A stretch of 36,230 bases of DNA from Myxococcales bacterium (GTDB lineage Bacteria; Myxococcota_A; Polyangia; GCA-2747355). Shown piece by piece: positions 1 through 8,265 of this stretch (position 1 is its first letter; every line of letters starts with the position of its first letter). Both the position numbers and the translations under genes were made by a program. A model generated the notes under the pieces. That model made no database searches. It was not told the origin of the DNA and saw only the letters and a program-made list of their open reading frames with translations. Location: assembly GCA_020431405.1 (NCBI GenBank), contig JAGQIK010000346.1, positions 1 to 36,230 of the forward strand. Reading direction: 5' to 3'.

Positions 1-613
1 CCTGCTCCGGCACACACGTCCCCGTGCTGTCACAGCGCTCGCACGTCCCGCTGCAGTCGCTCGTGCAACACACGCCGTCGCGACACATCTTGCTCGCACA
101 CGCGTTGTTGTTCGTCCCGCACGCCGAGCCGGGCGGCAAGTTCGCCTGGCACTCCGTGCTCACGCACTGAAACTCGCCCGTACACTTTTTGTCGACGTCG
201 TTGTCGTCGCACGGCTTGTCCCGACACTTGCCGTCCTTGCACGTGTAGCCGCCACAGCTGCCCTCCGTGCTCGACGCCACGCACGTGCCCGCCCCGTCGC
301 AGAACGACATCTTGATGCGGTCTTCCACCGTCGTCGTCCCAGGCACGCACGTCCCACCGCACTCGACATTCGTCCCCGGGAAGCGGCACGCCGCATTGCC
401 ATCGCAAACGCCCTTGCACGCGTCGGGCTGCCCAGCGACCTGGCAGTCGTCGCGCACATCATCGCCGTCAGCCACGTTGGAGCACTTGCCCAGCGAGCCG
501 GCCAGATTGCACGCGATGCACTTACCCACACACGCGGTTTCGCAACAGACGCCATCGGCGCAGTTGCGGCTCTTGCACTGGGTGGCATTCACGCACTTCT
601 CGCCGCCCTCCAG
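1..613. repeat. Long inverted repeat, left arm (partner 3731-4343)
   Basis: Read on the minus strand, this stretch lines up without gaps with plus-strand 3731-4343. Position 1 matches 4343 and position 613 matches 3731. The match is nearly base-for-base in the half close to the window edge and drifts slightly towards 613. It lies inside coding sequence of two paralogous Cys-rich lipoproteins. The left arm is cut by the window end, so the true repeat may be longer. Confidence 0.9.
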
Positions 614-724
614 GCTCTGGCTGGGCGTGTCGGTCGCAGCATCCCTCCTGACGGGCGAGCTGTCGCCGCAGCCGCAAGCCAGCACCACGACGAGGGCCAC
701 GATGAGCGTTCTTGCGCTAGACAT
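1..724 (-). CDS. Cys-rich lipoprotein, C-terminus cut off by the window edge
   Basis: The frame is open from the ATG at 724 to the window edge (241 residues, no stop reached). The N-terminus is a lipoprotein signal ending in a V-L-A-C lipobox (Cys17), so the protein is probably exported and lipid-anchored. After a short linker come Cys-rich modules: two copies of a pattern containing D-G-V-C-C followed by C-x-G-x-C-x-x-C, near residues 40-80 and 200-240. It is a close paralogue of the lipoprotein at 3443-5554, which continues into a beta-helix domain. Whether this copy does too cannot be seen. The start is 36 nt downstream of the HNH gene on the same strand, so co-transcription is possible. 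Function unknown; an extracellular surface role is inferred. Confidence 0.85.
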   Translation of the reverse strand, partial: MSSARTLIVALVVVLACGCGDSSPVRRDAATDTPSQSLEGGEKCVNATQCKSRNCADGVCCETACVGKCIACNLAGSLGKCSNVADGDDVRDDCQVAGQPDACKGVCDGNAACRFPGTNVECGGTCVPGTTTVEDRIKMSFCDGAGTCVASSTEGSCGGYTCKDGKCRDKPCDDNDVDKKCTGEFQCVSTECQANLPPGSACGTNNNACASKMCRDGVCCTSDCSGTCERCDSTGTCVPEQ

Positions 725-759
725 TCGTGCGAAGGATACCTCGTAAATCCATCGCGCCG

Positions 760-2070
760 TCAACCAGTACGCAGAAGACCCGCTACCGCCCAGTCGTAGT
801 CGCAGCGCTCGCCGCGCCAGGTCGGCATCGTCGAGGCGTCCACGCTCGGATCGTCGACGAGCGTGGTCCAATCGCCCTCCGGCATACGTGGGACAGGGGC
901 TAGTGCTTGATTCGCAGCGACGACTTCGACGGCGCCATCAGCCAGGCGACGCAGCCTGAAACGGCCCTCGTGCAGCGCGCGGTGATGGTGGCTGCACAGC
1001 AGCACGAGGTTCTCCAGCGACGTCTCACCGCCATGCGCCCAGTGCACGATATGATGCGCTTCCAGGTAGCGTGTGCACGAGCACCCAGGGAATGCGCAGG
1101 CAGGCTGGCGGCCACGCAGGGCTCGGCGCAAGGCAGGCGAGACGACGCGCGTCTTGCGGGCAACGTCGATGAGGCGATCACCTTCGCCATGGCGCACCGT
1201 CACCATCGCGGCGTCGCAGCTGAGGCCGAGCGCGGTGGCCTCGGGCAGCGCGCCAGCGTCCTCCAGATGACAACAGCCGCGCGACGATCCCGCCGGCTGC
1301 AGCACGCGCTCGTCGACGTGCAGCACGACCTGCACGTGGTCGGCGCATTCGCCGCGCGCCATCTCGCTCGCCAGCGCCGAGCACGCCACCCGCTCGAGTG
1401 CGTCCGCTCGACGCTGCTCCGGCGTCGGCTCATCCATCGCGTCGCACGTTTCCGCGGGAACGCCCTGCCGCTCGGCCTCCTCTCGGCGCTGCGCTCGCTC
1501 TAACGCCCGCAACACGAGCGCTCCTTGCAGCGGCGAGAGCCGCGCCTCGATCACGACCATGCCGTCGTCGTCGACGCGGCTGCGTAGGTAGCGCCCATCG
1601 CTGTGTTGCTGCGCCGCCAGCTCGGACTCCGCGACCGACCGCGCGCGCCGATAGAGCCGGCAGACCTTCTCCACGTGATGCGCCGTGCCGTGCAGCGCGA
1701 TCTCGAGCAACTCCTGCTCGAGCTCGGGCGTCGCCACGCGTGTGAGCGCCCGCACCTTGGAGTAGCTGATGCGTCCGGCCTCGAGGGCTGCGGCGATTTG
1801 CGGCAGCGCTGGCAGCGCGCGGGCGACGCGAACGCGCTCGCGCGCCGCGCCGCCGTCGAGCCCGATGCGCCAGCTTAGCCACGCAGCGCAGCTGCGAAAG
1901 CCGCCCGCCGCCCAGTACTCGCGGGCGTCGTACTCGGCGATCAGCTGCAGCAGCCGATGCTCGGCTGACGCGACGTGGGCAGCCAACGTGGCGATGGCGT
2001 CTTCGAGCCGGCCGGCCTCATCTCGGGGTGACAGCGCGGGCGCATGCAAGGCGACGAGTGCGGAGTGCAT
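760..2070 (-). CDS. DUF222 / HNH endonuclease family protein
   Basis: A 436-residue protein with a mostly helical, Arg/Glu-rich N-terminal region typical of DUF222 (about residues 25-300) and a C-terminal HNH nuclease domain (about 325-370). The visible HNH signature is C-x4-C, then E-A-H-H-I-V-H-W, an Asn in S-L-E-N-L, then L-C-x-H-H-H-x-x-L-H-E-G, which are the expected metal-binding and catalytic positions. The ATG at 2070 has AAAGGAA about 10 nt upstream. This architecture is the 13E12-type family abundant in Actinobacteria and also found in myxobacteria. Its role is unclear; mobility-associated or DNA-processing functions have been suggested. Here it lies between two inverted copies of a lipoprotein gene. 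All key residues look intact. Confidence 0.85.
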   Translation of the reverse strand: MHSALVALHAPALSPRDEAGRLEDAIATLAAHVASAEHRLLQLIAEYDAREYWAAGGFRSCAAWLSWRIGLDGGAARERVRVARALPALPQIAAALEAGRISYSKVRALTRVATPELEQELLEIALHGTAHHVEKVCRLYRRARSVAESELAAQQHSDGRYLRSRVDDDGMVVIEARLSPLQGALVLRALERAQRREEAERQGVPAETCDAMDEPTPEQRRADALERVACSALASEMARGECADHVQVVLHVDERVLQPAGSSRGCCHLEDAGALPEATALGLSCDAAMVTVRHGEGDRLIDVARKTRVVSPALRRALRGRQPACAFPGCSCTRYLEAHHIVHWAHGGETSLENLVLLCSHHHRALHEGRFRLRRLADGAVEVVAANQALAPVPRMPEGDWTTLVDDPSVDASTMPTWRGERCDYDWAVAGLLRTG

Positions 2071-2300
2071 CGTTCGATTCCTTTCGCAGCTTCTTGCATA
2101 ACACGCGGTATTTCGGCCTCTGCTGGCCGGCTGTGAGCCATCGCAGCTCTACCGAGAGCGAAATCGCACTCTGCACACCGCGCCGTGGCGGCAGCGCGCC
2201 ACCAGCGGCGTCTTGGCGAGGTTCTGGTAGACGGTTGGAGCGCTGGCGCTGGCTGGCGCCGAAACCTGTCAAGAACAAACGCTTCGAAGTGGCCAATAGT

Positions 2301-2338
2301 CGCCAAAGCTTGGCGCTTCTTTCGAGATTGCATACGAT
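2301..2338 (+). promoter_or_regulatory. Probable sigma70-type promoter with overlapping palindrome
   Basis: TTGGCG (2310-2315), a 17-nt spacer and TACGAT (2333-2338) form a good -35/-10 pair. The expected transcription start would be only a few bases before the ATG at 2348, and no Shine-Dalgarno is visible, so the mRNA may be leaderless. The -35 box is the right arm of a palindrome (CGCCAA at 2301-2306, TTGGCG at 2310-2315), a plausible operator. No experimental support. Confidence 0.4.
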
Positions 2339-2347
2339 GCGCCCGAT

Positions 2348-3430
2348 ATGAACACGTTCCGTTCGCTCGCCTTCGTAGCTGCGCTACTACCGCTGCTGCT
2401 CGCGGGTGACGCGCTCGCCAACATCGAAGCTGGTACGTCGATCGCCGTGCTGCCGCTGCGCCACGCCGGCGACGTCAGCGACACGGCGGCCTCGCGCATC
2501 GCCGACGACATCCGCGCGCTGCTCAAGTCGCGAGGCGCCAACGTGCTCGCCAAGGACAAGAGCGAGCGCCTCTCGCACAACCGGCGCGCCGCCTGCACGA
2601 GCAAGAAGTGTCTCGACGATCTGATCGCGTTGTGCGACGCGCGCATGCTGCTGGGCGGTCGTCTGACCCGCGAAGGGGGAGCGCTGACGCTGCAGATTTG
2701 GCTCTACGACGCCAAGCGACAGACGCAGGGCAAGCCGCTGCTGATGGCGACGCTGCAGGACCGCTGCTCGGGCAAATGCGCCGACGCCGCCGCGCAGAAG
2801 ACGCTCGCCGAGCGCGCCACGCGCGATCTGATCGCCAAAGCGCGCTCGCTCGGTGCGCCGGCGTACATCACCGTGCAGTCGACGCCGGCTGGCGGCACCG
2901 TGCGCATCGACGGCGCGCCGATGGGCGTGACCAACATGACGTTCGGCGTCACGCCGGGCAAGCACGTCATCACGGTCGAGAAGCCCGGCTTCAAGCTCAG
3001 CATGCACGAGCTCGATGTCGAGGCCGGGGCGCGTGGCAACGTCAGCGCCGAGCTGCAGAAAAGCGAGAGCGGCGACGGCTCTGGCGGCAACAGCGGCGGC
3101 GGCGGTGCTGGCGGGAGCAAGGTCACGCGCCTGTTTGCCTGGATCACGCTCGCCGCGGCGGTTGGCGGTCTGGCCGCGGGCATCCCGCTCATCGCAATCG
3201 ATGGCCAAGGCACCTGCGACAGCGGCCACGTCGCCGGGCTCTGCAAGGAGCGCTACGCCACGCTGGCGGGCGGTGTCACCCTCACCGCCATCGGTGCAGC
3301 AGCCGCGATCACCTCTGCTATTCTGTTCTATGTCTCTTCATCTTCGACTCGGGGCGAAACGCGCAAAGCGTCCTTGACGCCACTCTTCGGCGCAGGGACG
3401 GCTGGGCTTCGCGTCGACCTTACATTCTGA
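2348..3430 (+). CDS. PEGA-domain membrane protein with TolB/CsgG-like N-terminal region
   Basis: A 360-residue protein. Residues 1-24 form a signal peptide. Residues 30-165 resemble the periplasmic nucleotide-independent fold seen in CsgG/TolB-N-like proteins of deltaproteobacteria (A-V-L-P-L, then an alternating helix/strand pattern ending in G-G-R-L). This part is a weak, pattern-based call. Residues about 171-238 are a PEGA domain (T-P-A-G-G-T-V-R-I-D-G ... P-G-K-H-V-I-T-V-E-K-P-G-F). A Gly/Ser linker (241-257) leads to two hydrophobic segments (about 260-284 and 303-330). PEGA domains are usually on the outer face of membranes and interact with surface structures or polysaccharide. The next gene begins 12 bp downstream, so the two likely form an operon. 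The exact role is unknown. Confidence 0.75.
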   Translation: MNTFRSLAFVAALLPLLLAGDALANIEAGTSIAVLPLRHAGDVSDTAASRIADDIRALLKSRGANVLAKDKSERLSHNRRAACTSKKCLDDLIALCDARMLLGGRLTREGGALTLQIWLYDAKRQTQGKPLLMATLQDRCSGKCADAAAQKTLAERATRDLIAKARSLGAPAYITVQSTPAGGTVRIDGAPMGVTNMTFGVTPGKHVITVEKPGFKLSMHELDVEAGARGNVSAELQKSESGDGSGGNSGGGGAGGSKVTRLFAWITLAAAVGGLAAGIPLIAIDGQGTCDSGHVAGLCKERYATLAGGVTLTAIGAAAAITSAILFYVSSSSTRGETRKASLTPLFGAGTAGLRVDLTF

Positions 3431-3442
3431 TTGGGGCGCCGC

Positions 3443-5554
3443 ATGAAAGCTCGCACCTTGCTCGTCGCGCTCGTGCTGTTGTTGTCGAGCGCCTGCACGG
3501 AGAACGATCCGCTCTACTGCGCGCAAGACAGCGAGTGCACCGACGCCAACGCGCAGCGCTACGATCCCGCGACGCCCTACTGCAACACGCTCGGCAACTT
3601 CTGCTTCGCCGGCTGCAAGACCGACGCGGACTGCGCCGACCCCAGCTCCAAGGCCTTCGAGGGCACCAGCAAGCCGACCTGCAACACGGGGACGGGGCAC
3701 TGCGTCGGCGGCGACACGCTCCCGACTGGGCTGGAGAACGGCGAGAAGTGCGTCAACGCCAACCAGTGCAAGACCAGCAACTGCGTTGATGGTGTCTGCT
3801 GCGATCTGGCCTGCGTGGGCAAGTGCATCGCGTGCAATCTCGCCAGCTCGCTGGGCAAGTGCGCCAACGTGCCCGACGGCGATGACGTGCGCGACGATTG
3901 CCAGGTCGCTGGGCAGCCCGATGCGTGCAAGGGCGTTTGCGATGGCAACGCGGCGTGCCGCTTCCCTGGGACAAATGTCGAGTGCGGAGGGACGTGCGTG
4001 CCTGGCACGGGCACCGTGGAAGACCGCATCAAGATGTCGTTCTGCGACGGCGCGGGCACTTGCGCGGCGTCGAGCACGGAGGGCAGCTGTGGCGGCTACA
4101 CGTGCAAGGACGGCAAGTGTCGGGACAAGCCGTGCGACGACAACGACGTCGACAAGAAGTGTACGGGCGAGTTTCAGTGCGTGAGCACGGAGTGCCAGGC
4201 GAACCTGCCGGCGGGCTCGGCGTGCGGGACGAACAACAACGCGTGCGCGAGCAAGATGTGTCGCGACGGCGTGTGTTGCACGAGCGACTGCAGCGGGACG
4301 TGCGAGCGCTGTGACAGCACGGGGACGTGTGTGCCGGAGCAGGCGGGGGCGATGCCGATGGGCGACTGCGAGGTGAGCGGTCAGCCGGTGGCGTGTCGGG
4401 GTAGCTGCGATGGCAATCGGGCGTGCACGTGGCCGACGGCGTCGTGCAAGGCGGGGACGTGTGGGACGGGCAGTGACGGCAGCCCGGTGGCGCAGACGTA
4501 TTCGTGCAACATGGGCAGCTGTCCGGCGCAGCCCAATGGCGAGAGCAGCTGTAACTTCAGCTTGTGCAGCGGCGGGGCGTGCATGGATGGGTGTGCGACG
4601 AAGAGTGATTGTGTGGCCAACAGCGTCTGTGATCGGACGGCGGCGCACACGACGGGGCGTGGGGCGTGTGTGGATCCGACGAAGGTGCAGACGGTAACGA
4701 CGACCATTCAGGACGCCGTCAACGCGGCGCTTGGCGCGAGCAAGACGCACGTGGTCGTGCCGAACAATGCGACGCCGTACACCGCGGGCGCGAACATCAC
4801 GTCGGGGGCGATCACGATCATTGGCGACGGCAGCGTGACGGTGAGGCCGACGAGCGGGGCCGCGTTCAGTGTGACCGGTGGCGGGCTGTCGCTGTCACTG
4901 CAGAACGTGACGGTGAATCAGTCGCCGGACGTTGGCGTGAGCTGCGGGTCGCTGGGGGCGCAGTCGACGCTGGTGGTGGTGGAGTCGACGATATCGAGCT
5001 CGGCGAAGGAGGGCGTGTTTGGGACGAAGTGCAACGTCACGCTGCGCCGCAACACCATCAACAACAACACGGGTGGTGGCGTGAGTCTTGGCAACGGCGC
5101 TTTCACACTTGTGAACGACGTTATCTACGGCAATGGGGCAGCCGGCGCTGCGGGCAGCGATGTCGGCGGCGTGGGGCTCAGCTCGGTGCAGGGGGCGCTG
5201 GTGTTTGCCAACAACACGGTGGCAGACAACTTGGCCAAGACCGGCGTCGCTGCGGGCATCAGTTGCGCTGGCAGCGCTGATACGGTGCGAAACAGCATCG
5301 TGTGGGGCAATCTCGGTGGCTCCCAGTTCCTCGGCTGCTCCTTCGAATACTCCACCGTCCAGGGCGCCTCTGCGCCGGCCGGCACCGGCAACCTCAACGT
5401 CGACTGCAACCTCAGCGCTACATACCGGCCGCAGGCCGCTGGCTGCTTCAACGTAGGCAGCAACACGGCTGCCGGCGTAGGCGCTATCGATCGCGCTAAC
5501 GATGCTCGCGTGAAGGGCAATACGATCGACCTCGGCGCTTACGAGGTGCAGTAG
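3443..5554 (+). CDS. Surface lipoprotein with Cys-rich modules and C-terminal parallel beta-helix
   Basis: A 703-residue protein from the ATG at 3443; an in-frame TTG at 3431 is less likely because the signal peptide begins neatly at the ATG. The lipobox is S-S-A-C (Cys18). Residues about 20-400 are Cys-rich, with two copies of a D-G-V-C-C ... C-x-G-x-C-x-x-C module. Residues about 410-700 are rich in short beta repeats, N-N-T ladders and small residues, as in right-handed parallel beta-helices. The C-terminus D-L-G-A-Y-E is the usual ending of the 'choice-of-anchor Q' beta-helix family. Such folds often bind or cleave polysaccharide, but no catalytic residues can be assigned here. It follows the PEGA gene by 12 bp. 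It shares a 613-bp near-identical block with the partial gene at 1-724. Confidence 0.85.
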   Translation: MKARTLLVALVLLLSSACTENDPLYCAQDSECTDANAQRYDPATPYCNTLGNFCFAGCKTDADCADPSSKAFEGTSKPTCNTGTGHCVGGDTLPTGLENGEKCVNANQCKTSNCVDGVCCDLACVGKCIACNLASSLGKCANVPDGDDVRDDCQVAGQPDACKGVCDGNAACRFPGTNVECGGTCVPGTGTVEDRIKMSFCDGAGTCAASSTEGSCGGYTCKDGKCRDKPCDDNDVDKKCTGEFQCVSTECQANLPAGSACGTNNNACASKMCRDGVCCTSDCSGTCERCDSTGTCVPEQAGAMPMGDCEVSGQPVACRGSCDGNRACTWPTASCKAGTCGTGSDGSPVAQTYSCNMGSCPAQPNGESSCNFSLCSGGACMDGCATKSDCVANSVCDRTAAHTTGRGACVDPTKVQTVTTTIQDAVNAALGASKTHVVVPNNATPYTAGANITSGAITIIGDGSVTVRPTSGAAFSVTGGGLSLSLQNVTVNQSPDVGVSCGSLGAQSTLVVVESTISSSAKEGVFGTKCNVTLRRNTINNNTGGGVSLGNGAFTLVNDVIYGNGAAGAAGSDVGGVGLSSVQGALVFANNTVADNLAKTGVAAGISCAGSADTVRNSIVWGNLGGSQFLGCSFEYSTVQGASAPAGTGNLNVDCNLSATYRPQAAGCFNVGSNTAAGVGAIDRANDARVKGNTIDLGAYEVQ
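3731..4343. repeat. Long inverted repeat, right arm (partner 1-613)
   Basis: This is the plus-strand partner of the block at 1-613, colinear without indels and entirely within the Cys-rich half of the lipoprotein gene. The arms are separated by about 3.1 kb holding the HNH gene and the PEGA gene, so recombination between them could invert that segment. Confidence 0.9.
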
Positions 5555-5647
5555 CGCTCGTCGTTTCTCGCCGCGAAAAATGAACACCGGCGCACGCCCC
5601 GCGCAACGTAGGCCCTCGAAGTTGCCTACCACAGCGCAGGAGGTGTG

Positions 5648-7627
5648 ATGAGGTCACGACGCCGGGGTCCGCTCGTGCTGTTTTCGGGCTTACTAGTCTT
5701 CGCTTTCACTTCGATGCCTGGCAGGGCTCGGGCGGCGGGGGGCTCGATGCCGGCCGTGCGGATGCTGCCGGAGAGCCCAGCCTTGGCGCGCGCGATGGTG
5801 CTGTCGCAGGCGCGTCATCTGGCGCAGCTGCACCGCAGTCAGCCGCGCCTCGAGGGGCTGCGGCGCATCGCTTCCACCGAGCCGCTGCAGGTGTCGGCCG
5901 TGGACACCAAGCTGGTGTTGGCGCCTTCGGCCGGGACGGTCTCGAGCGTGAGCACGATCACGTTCGTGGCGGCGTCGGGGACCTACGGCGCGCTCTACGT
6001 GCTGGCGCCGGAGCTGCCGGGCGTGACGTTCAGCGACGCGCAGGGCGCGCTGACGTCAACACCGGTGGGCCAGGGGATTCACGAGGTGACGCTGCGGCAG
6101 GCGCTGTCGGCGGGCGGGTCGGCGACGCTGACCGTCTCGGCGGCGGGCGCGCCGAGCTGCGGCGGCGGCGTGGGTGGCGGCATCGCCTGTCAGGTCAACA
6201 CGACGCTGACGTTTAGCATGTCGGCGCGCTGGCACGCAGTGGGTATCAGCGGCGCGCTCGACGCGCTGCTCACGCCGGCCAGCGCCAAGCTCTCGGTGAC
6301 GGTGCCCGACCCGGTGGTGGTCGCCGCCAGCGGCGTGCAGACCGGCAAGCAAGCCAACGCCGATCAGACCACGACCTACTCGTTCGTCAACGACACCAAC
6401 GGGCTGTTCGCCCTCTCGGCGGCGCCGTTCTCCGTTGGCCAGACCGCCTTCGGCGCGGGCAAGCAGATCGGCTCGTACCTGCTCGGCCCGGCCGCGTCGG
6501 CGGCCGCCGCGTGGCGCGACGCGATGAAGGACATCATGAGCTATCACATCGGTCGCTATGGGCCCTACGAGGCGTCCAAGATCGATATCACGCAGGTGCC
6601 CGACGCCGTCGGCGCCGCGTTCGGACCGTTCAGCACGATCTTCATGCCCGACTCGCTCGTCGCGCAATCGCCGCTCGACTGGCAGTACACCACCACGCTG
6701 GCGCACGAGCTGGCGCATCAGTGGTTCGGCAACATGATCGACCTCGCCGACAACAGCTCGGCATGGCTCAACGAGGGCTTCGCGACCTTCGCCGAGATGG
6801 AATACACCATCACGCAGGCGAGCAAAGACTTCGGCATCGACTACGGGCCGACCTATCGCAACTACCACAAGCAGCTCTACATCTACGGCATCCCCGTGCA
6901 GGCCGATCTGCCGATCAGCTCGATGCAGGTGCGCCAGGCACCGCTGCAGATCTACTACGTGCTGACCTACAAGAAGGGCGCGATGGTGCTCGGCATGATC
7001 CGCCACGCCCTCGGCGGCAACGCCGAGCTCGATAAGGCGCTGAAGCGCTATCGCCTCGATCATCTCGGCACGCGCGGCGCCACGCTGCAGAGCCTCGCAG
7101 CGTCGGTCAAAGCCGCCACGGGCAAGGACATCGCGCCGCTGCTCAGCGAGTGGGCGAGCAAGGCCGGCTATCCGACCTACAGCATCGGCGTCGAGCGCAG
7201 CAAGGTCGGCGCCAAGCACCGCCTCACGCTCACAGTCGATGCCGACCGCGACTTCCACGTGCCCGAGGAGGTCGAGATCGTCGGCGCCGATGGCACGCGC
7301 ACGCGCAAGCGCATCGAAGCGGACGGCAAGCAGCAGACGTTGGTGGTCGACAGCGACGTGGAGCCGATCTTCGTCAACTTCGATCCCGACAAGCAGCTGG
7401 TCTGCCTCAGCCGCGGCGCGCTCGAAGGCGACGTGATCCTCAACGGCGCCGTCGACGGCACGGACCTGATCTACGCCGCCTGGGCCGTGGGCCAGCAGGC
7501 GCAGTCGCAGCAGCAGCAGACAAACTTCGCCGACTGGGCCGACCTGGTCTTCGACGGCAAGGTCGACCAGAGCGACCTCGACCGCGTCACCAACAACTTC
7601 GGCAAGCGCTCGGGCGCGGGGAGCTAG
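5648..7627 (+). CDS. Secreted M1-family-like metallopeptidase with C-terminal dockerin-like module
   Basis: A 659-residue protein, with AGGAGG just upstream of the ATG (a GTG at 5645 is in frame but abuts the ribosome site). An N-terminal signal peptide ends in A-R-A. The gluzincin zinc site is complete: H353-E-L-A-H357, then 18 residues, then E376 in N-E-G-F-A, plus a candidate catalytic Tyr in Y-Y-V-L-T-Y-K-K-G. The exopeptidase motif GAMEN expected upstream of HExxH is not recognisable; the region reads V-G-A-A-F-G-P-F. The enzyme may therefore not be a classical aminopeptidase. Residues about 595-655 hold two calcium-loop-like segments (N-G-A-V-D-G-T-D-L and D-G-K-V-D-Q-S-D-L), a dockerin type I pattern. 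The next gene starts 2 bp after the stop and encodes a cohesin-like lipoprotein, which could anchor this enzyme on the cell surface. Confidence 0.85.
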   Translation: MRSRRRGPLVLFSGLLVFAFTSMPGRARAAGGSMPAVRMLPESPALARAMVLSQARHLAQLHRSQPRLEGLRRIASTEPLQVSAVDTKLVLAPSAGTVSSVSTITFVAASGTYGALYVLAPELPGVTFSDAQGALTSTPVGQGIHEVTLRQALSAGGSATLTVSAAGAPSCGGGVGGGIACQVNTTLTFSMSARWHAVGISGALDALLTPASAKLSVTVPDPVVVAASGVQTGKQANADQTTTYSFVNDTNGLFALSAAPFSVGQTAFGAGKQIGSYLLGPAASAAAAWRDAMKDIMSYHIGRYGPYEASKIDITQVPDAVGAAFGPFSTIFMPDSLVAQSPLDWQYTTTLAHELAHQWFGNMIDLADNSSAWLNEGFATFAEMEYTITQASKDFGIDYGPTYRNYHKQLYIYGIPVQADLPISSMQVRQAPLQIYYVLTYKKGAMVLGMIRHALGGNAELDKALKRYRLDHLGTRGATLQSLAASVKAATGKDIAPLLSEWASKAGYPTYSIGVERSKVGAKHRLTLTVDADRDFHVPEEVEIVGADGTRTRKRIEADGKQQTLVVDSDVEPIFVNFDPDKQLVCLSRGALEGDVILNGAVDGTDLIYAAWAVGQQAQSQQQQTNFADWADLVFDGKVDQSDLDRVTNNFGKRSGAGS

Positions 7628-7629
7628 CG

Positions 7630-8265
7630 ATGATGACCACACTTCCCTGGCGATCTCGCCCGGCCATCATCATGGCCTTCGTGATGGCGCTGCTGCTCGC
7701 CGCGTGCGGCGATAGCCAACCACCAGCCGGCAGCGACGCCGCCGTGGCCGACAGCCAGAGCGGCGACGGCGCGACACCTACGCCCGACACCAAGCCCCTC
7801 GGCGCCTGGACCTTCACACCCGACGCGCCGCAAGGCGGCCAGGCGACAAGCGTCGACATCGTCGCCGCCAGCATCGAAGGCGACAAGGCGACCCTCGAGC
7901 TGCGCGTGCGCGGCGTCGCGCAGCTTCAGGGCGTGGCGTTCCGCCTGCGCTACGACGCGGCGCGCGTCAGCATCGGCACGACCGAGCGCGCCAGCGCCTG
8001 GGGCGCACAGCAGGTCGTCGACCGCTTCGCGGCGCGCGACGCCCCAGGTGAGAAGTTGGACGGCGAGCTGTGGGGTGGCATCGGCTACCTCGGGCCGCGT
8101 GGTCTCGCCGCCAGCGCGCAGACAGTGCTCGCTCGCGTGCAGGTCACGCTCTCGGGTGCCGACCCGATCCACGTCGACTTCCGCCCCGCGCACAACGTGC
8201 TGCTCACCCCGGAGCTGCGCTCGCTGCCCGCCGAGTGGCTCGGCGGCACCTTCAGCCGGAAATAG
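7630..8265 (+). CDS. Lipoprotein with cohesin-like domain
   Basis: A 211-residue protein; the start is taken at the first of two adjacent ATG codons, 2 bp after the preceding stop. The lipobox is L-L-A-A-C (Cys26), followed by an Asp/Ser/Pro-rich linker to about residue 60. Residues about 70-205 resemble a cohesin fold: an opening strand pair, L-Q-G-V-A-F-R-L-R-Y-D (the characteristic 'G-x-x-F-x-L-x-Y-D' segment), then alternating strands ending in V-L-A-R-V-Q-V-T-L. Cohesins bind dockerins. The immediately upstream gene encodes a dockerin-bearing secreted peptidase, so a receptor-ligand pair is inferred. The assignment rests on pattern only; another beta-sandwich such as a CBM-like domain is the main alternative. 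The 3' end overlaps the convergent gene by 14 bp. Confidence 0.65.
   Translation: MMTTLPWRSRPAIIMAFVMALLLAACGDSQPPAGSDAAVADSQSGDGATPTPDTKPLGAWTFTPDAPQGGQATSVDIVAASIEGDKATLELRVRGVAQLQGVAFRLRYDAARVSIGTTERASAWGAQQVVDRFAARDAPGEKLDGELWGGIGYLGPRGLAASAQTVLARVQVTLSGADPIHVDFRPAHNVLLTPELRSLPAEWLGGTFSRK

Noticed and set aside
2071-2347. Possible small genes between the HNH and PEGA genes
   Set aside because: Several short open frames exist on both strands, but none has a ribosome site, motif or distinct composition. Only the promoter at 2301-2338 is supported.
6056-7642. Long open frame antisense to the M1-type peptidase
   Set aside because: It is Arg/Val/Asp-rich with no motifs, no ribosome site and no signal; high GC keeps reverse frames free of stops. 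The sense frame has a perfect zinc site.
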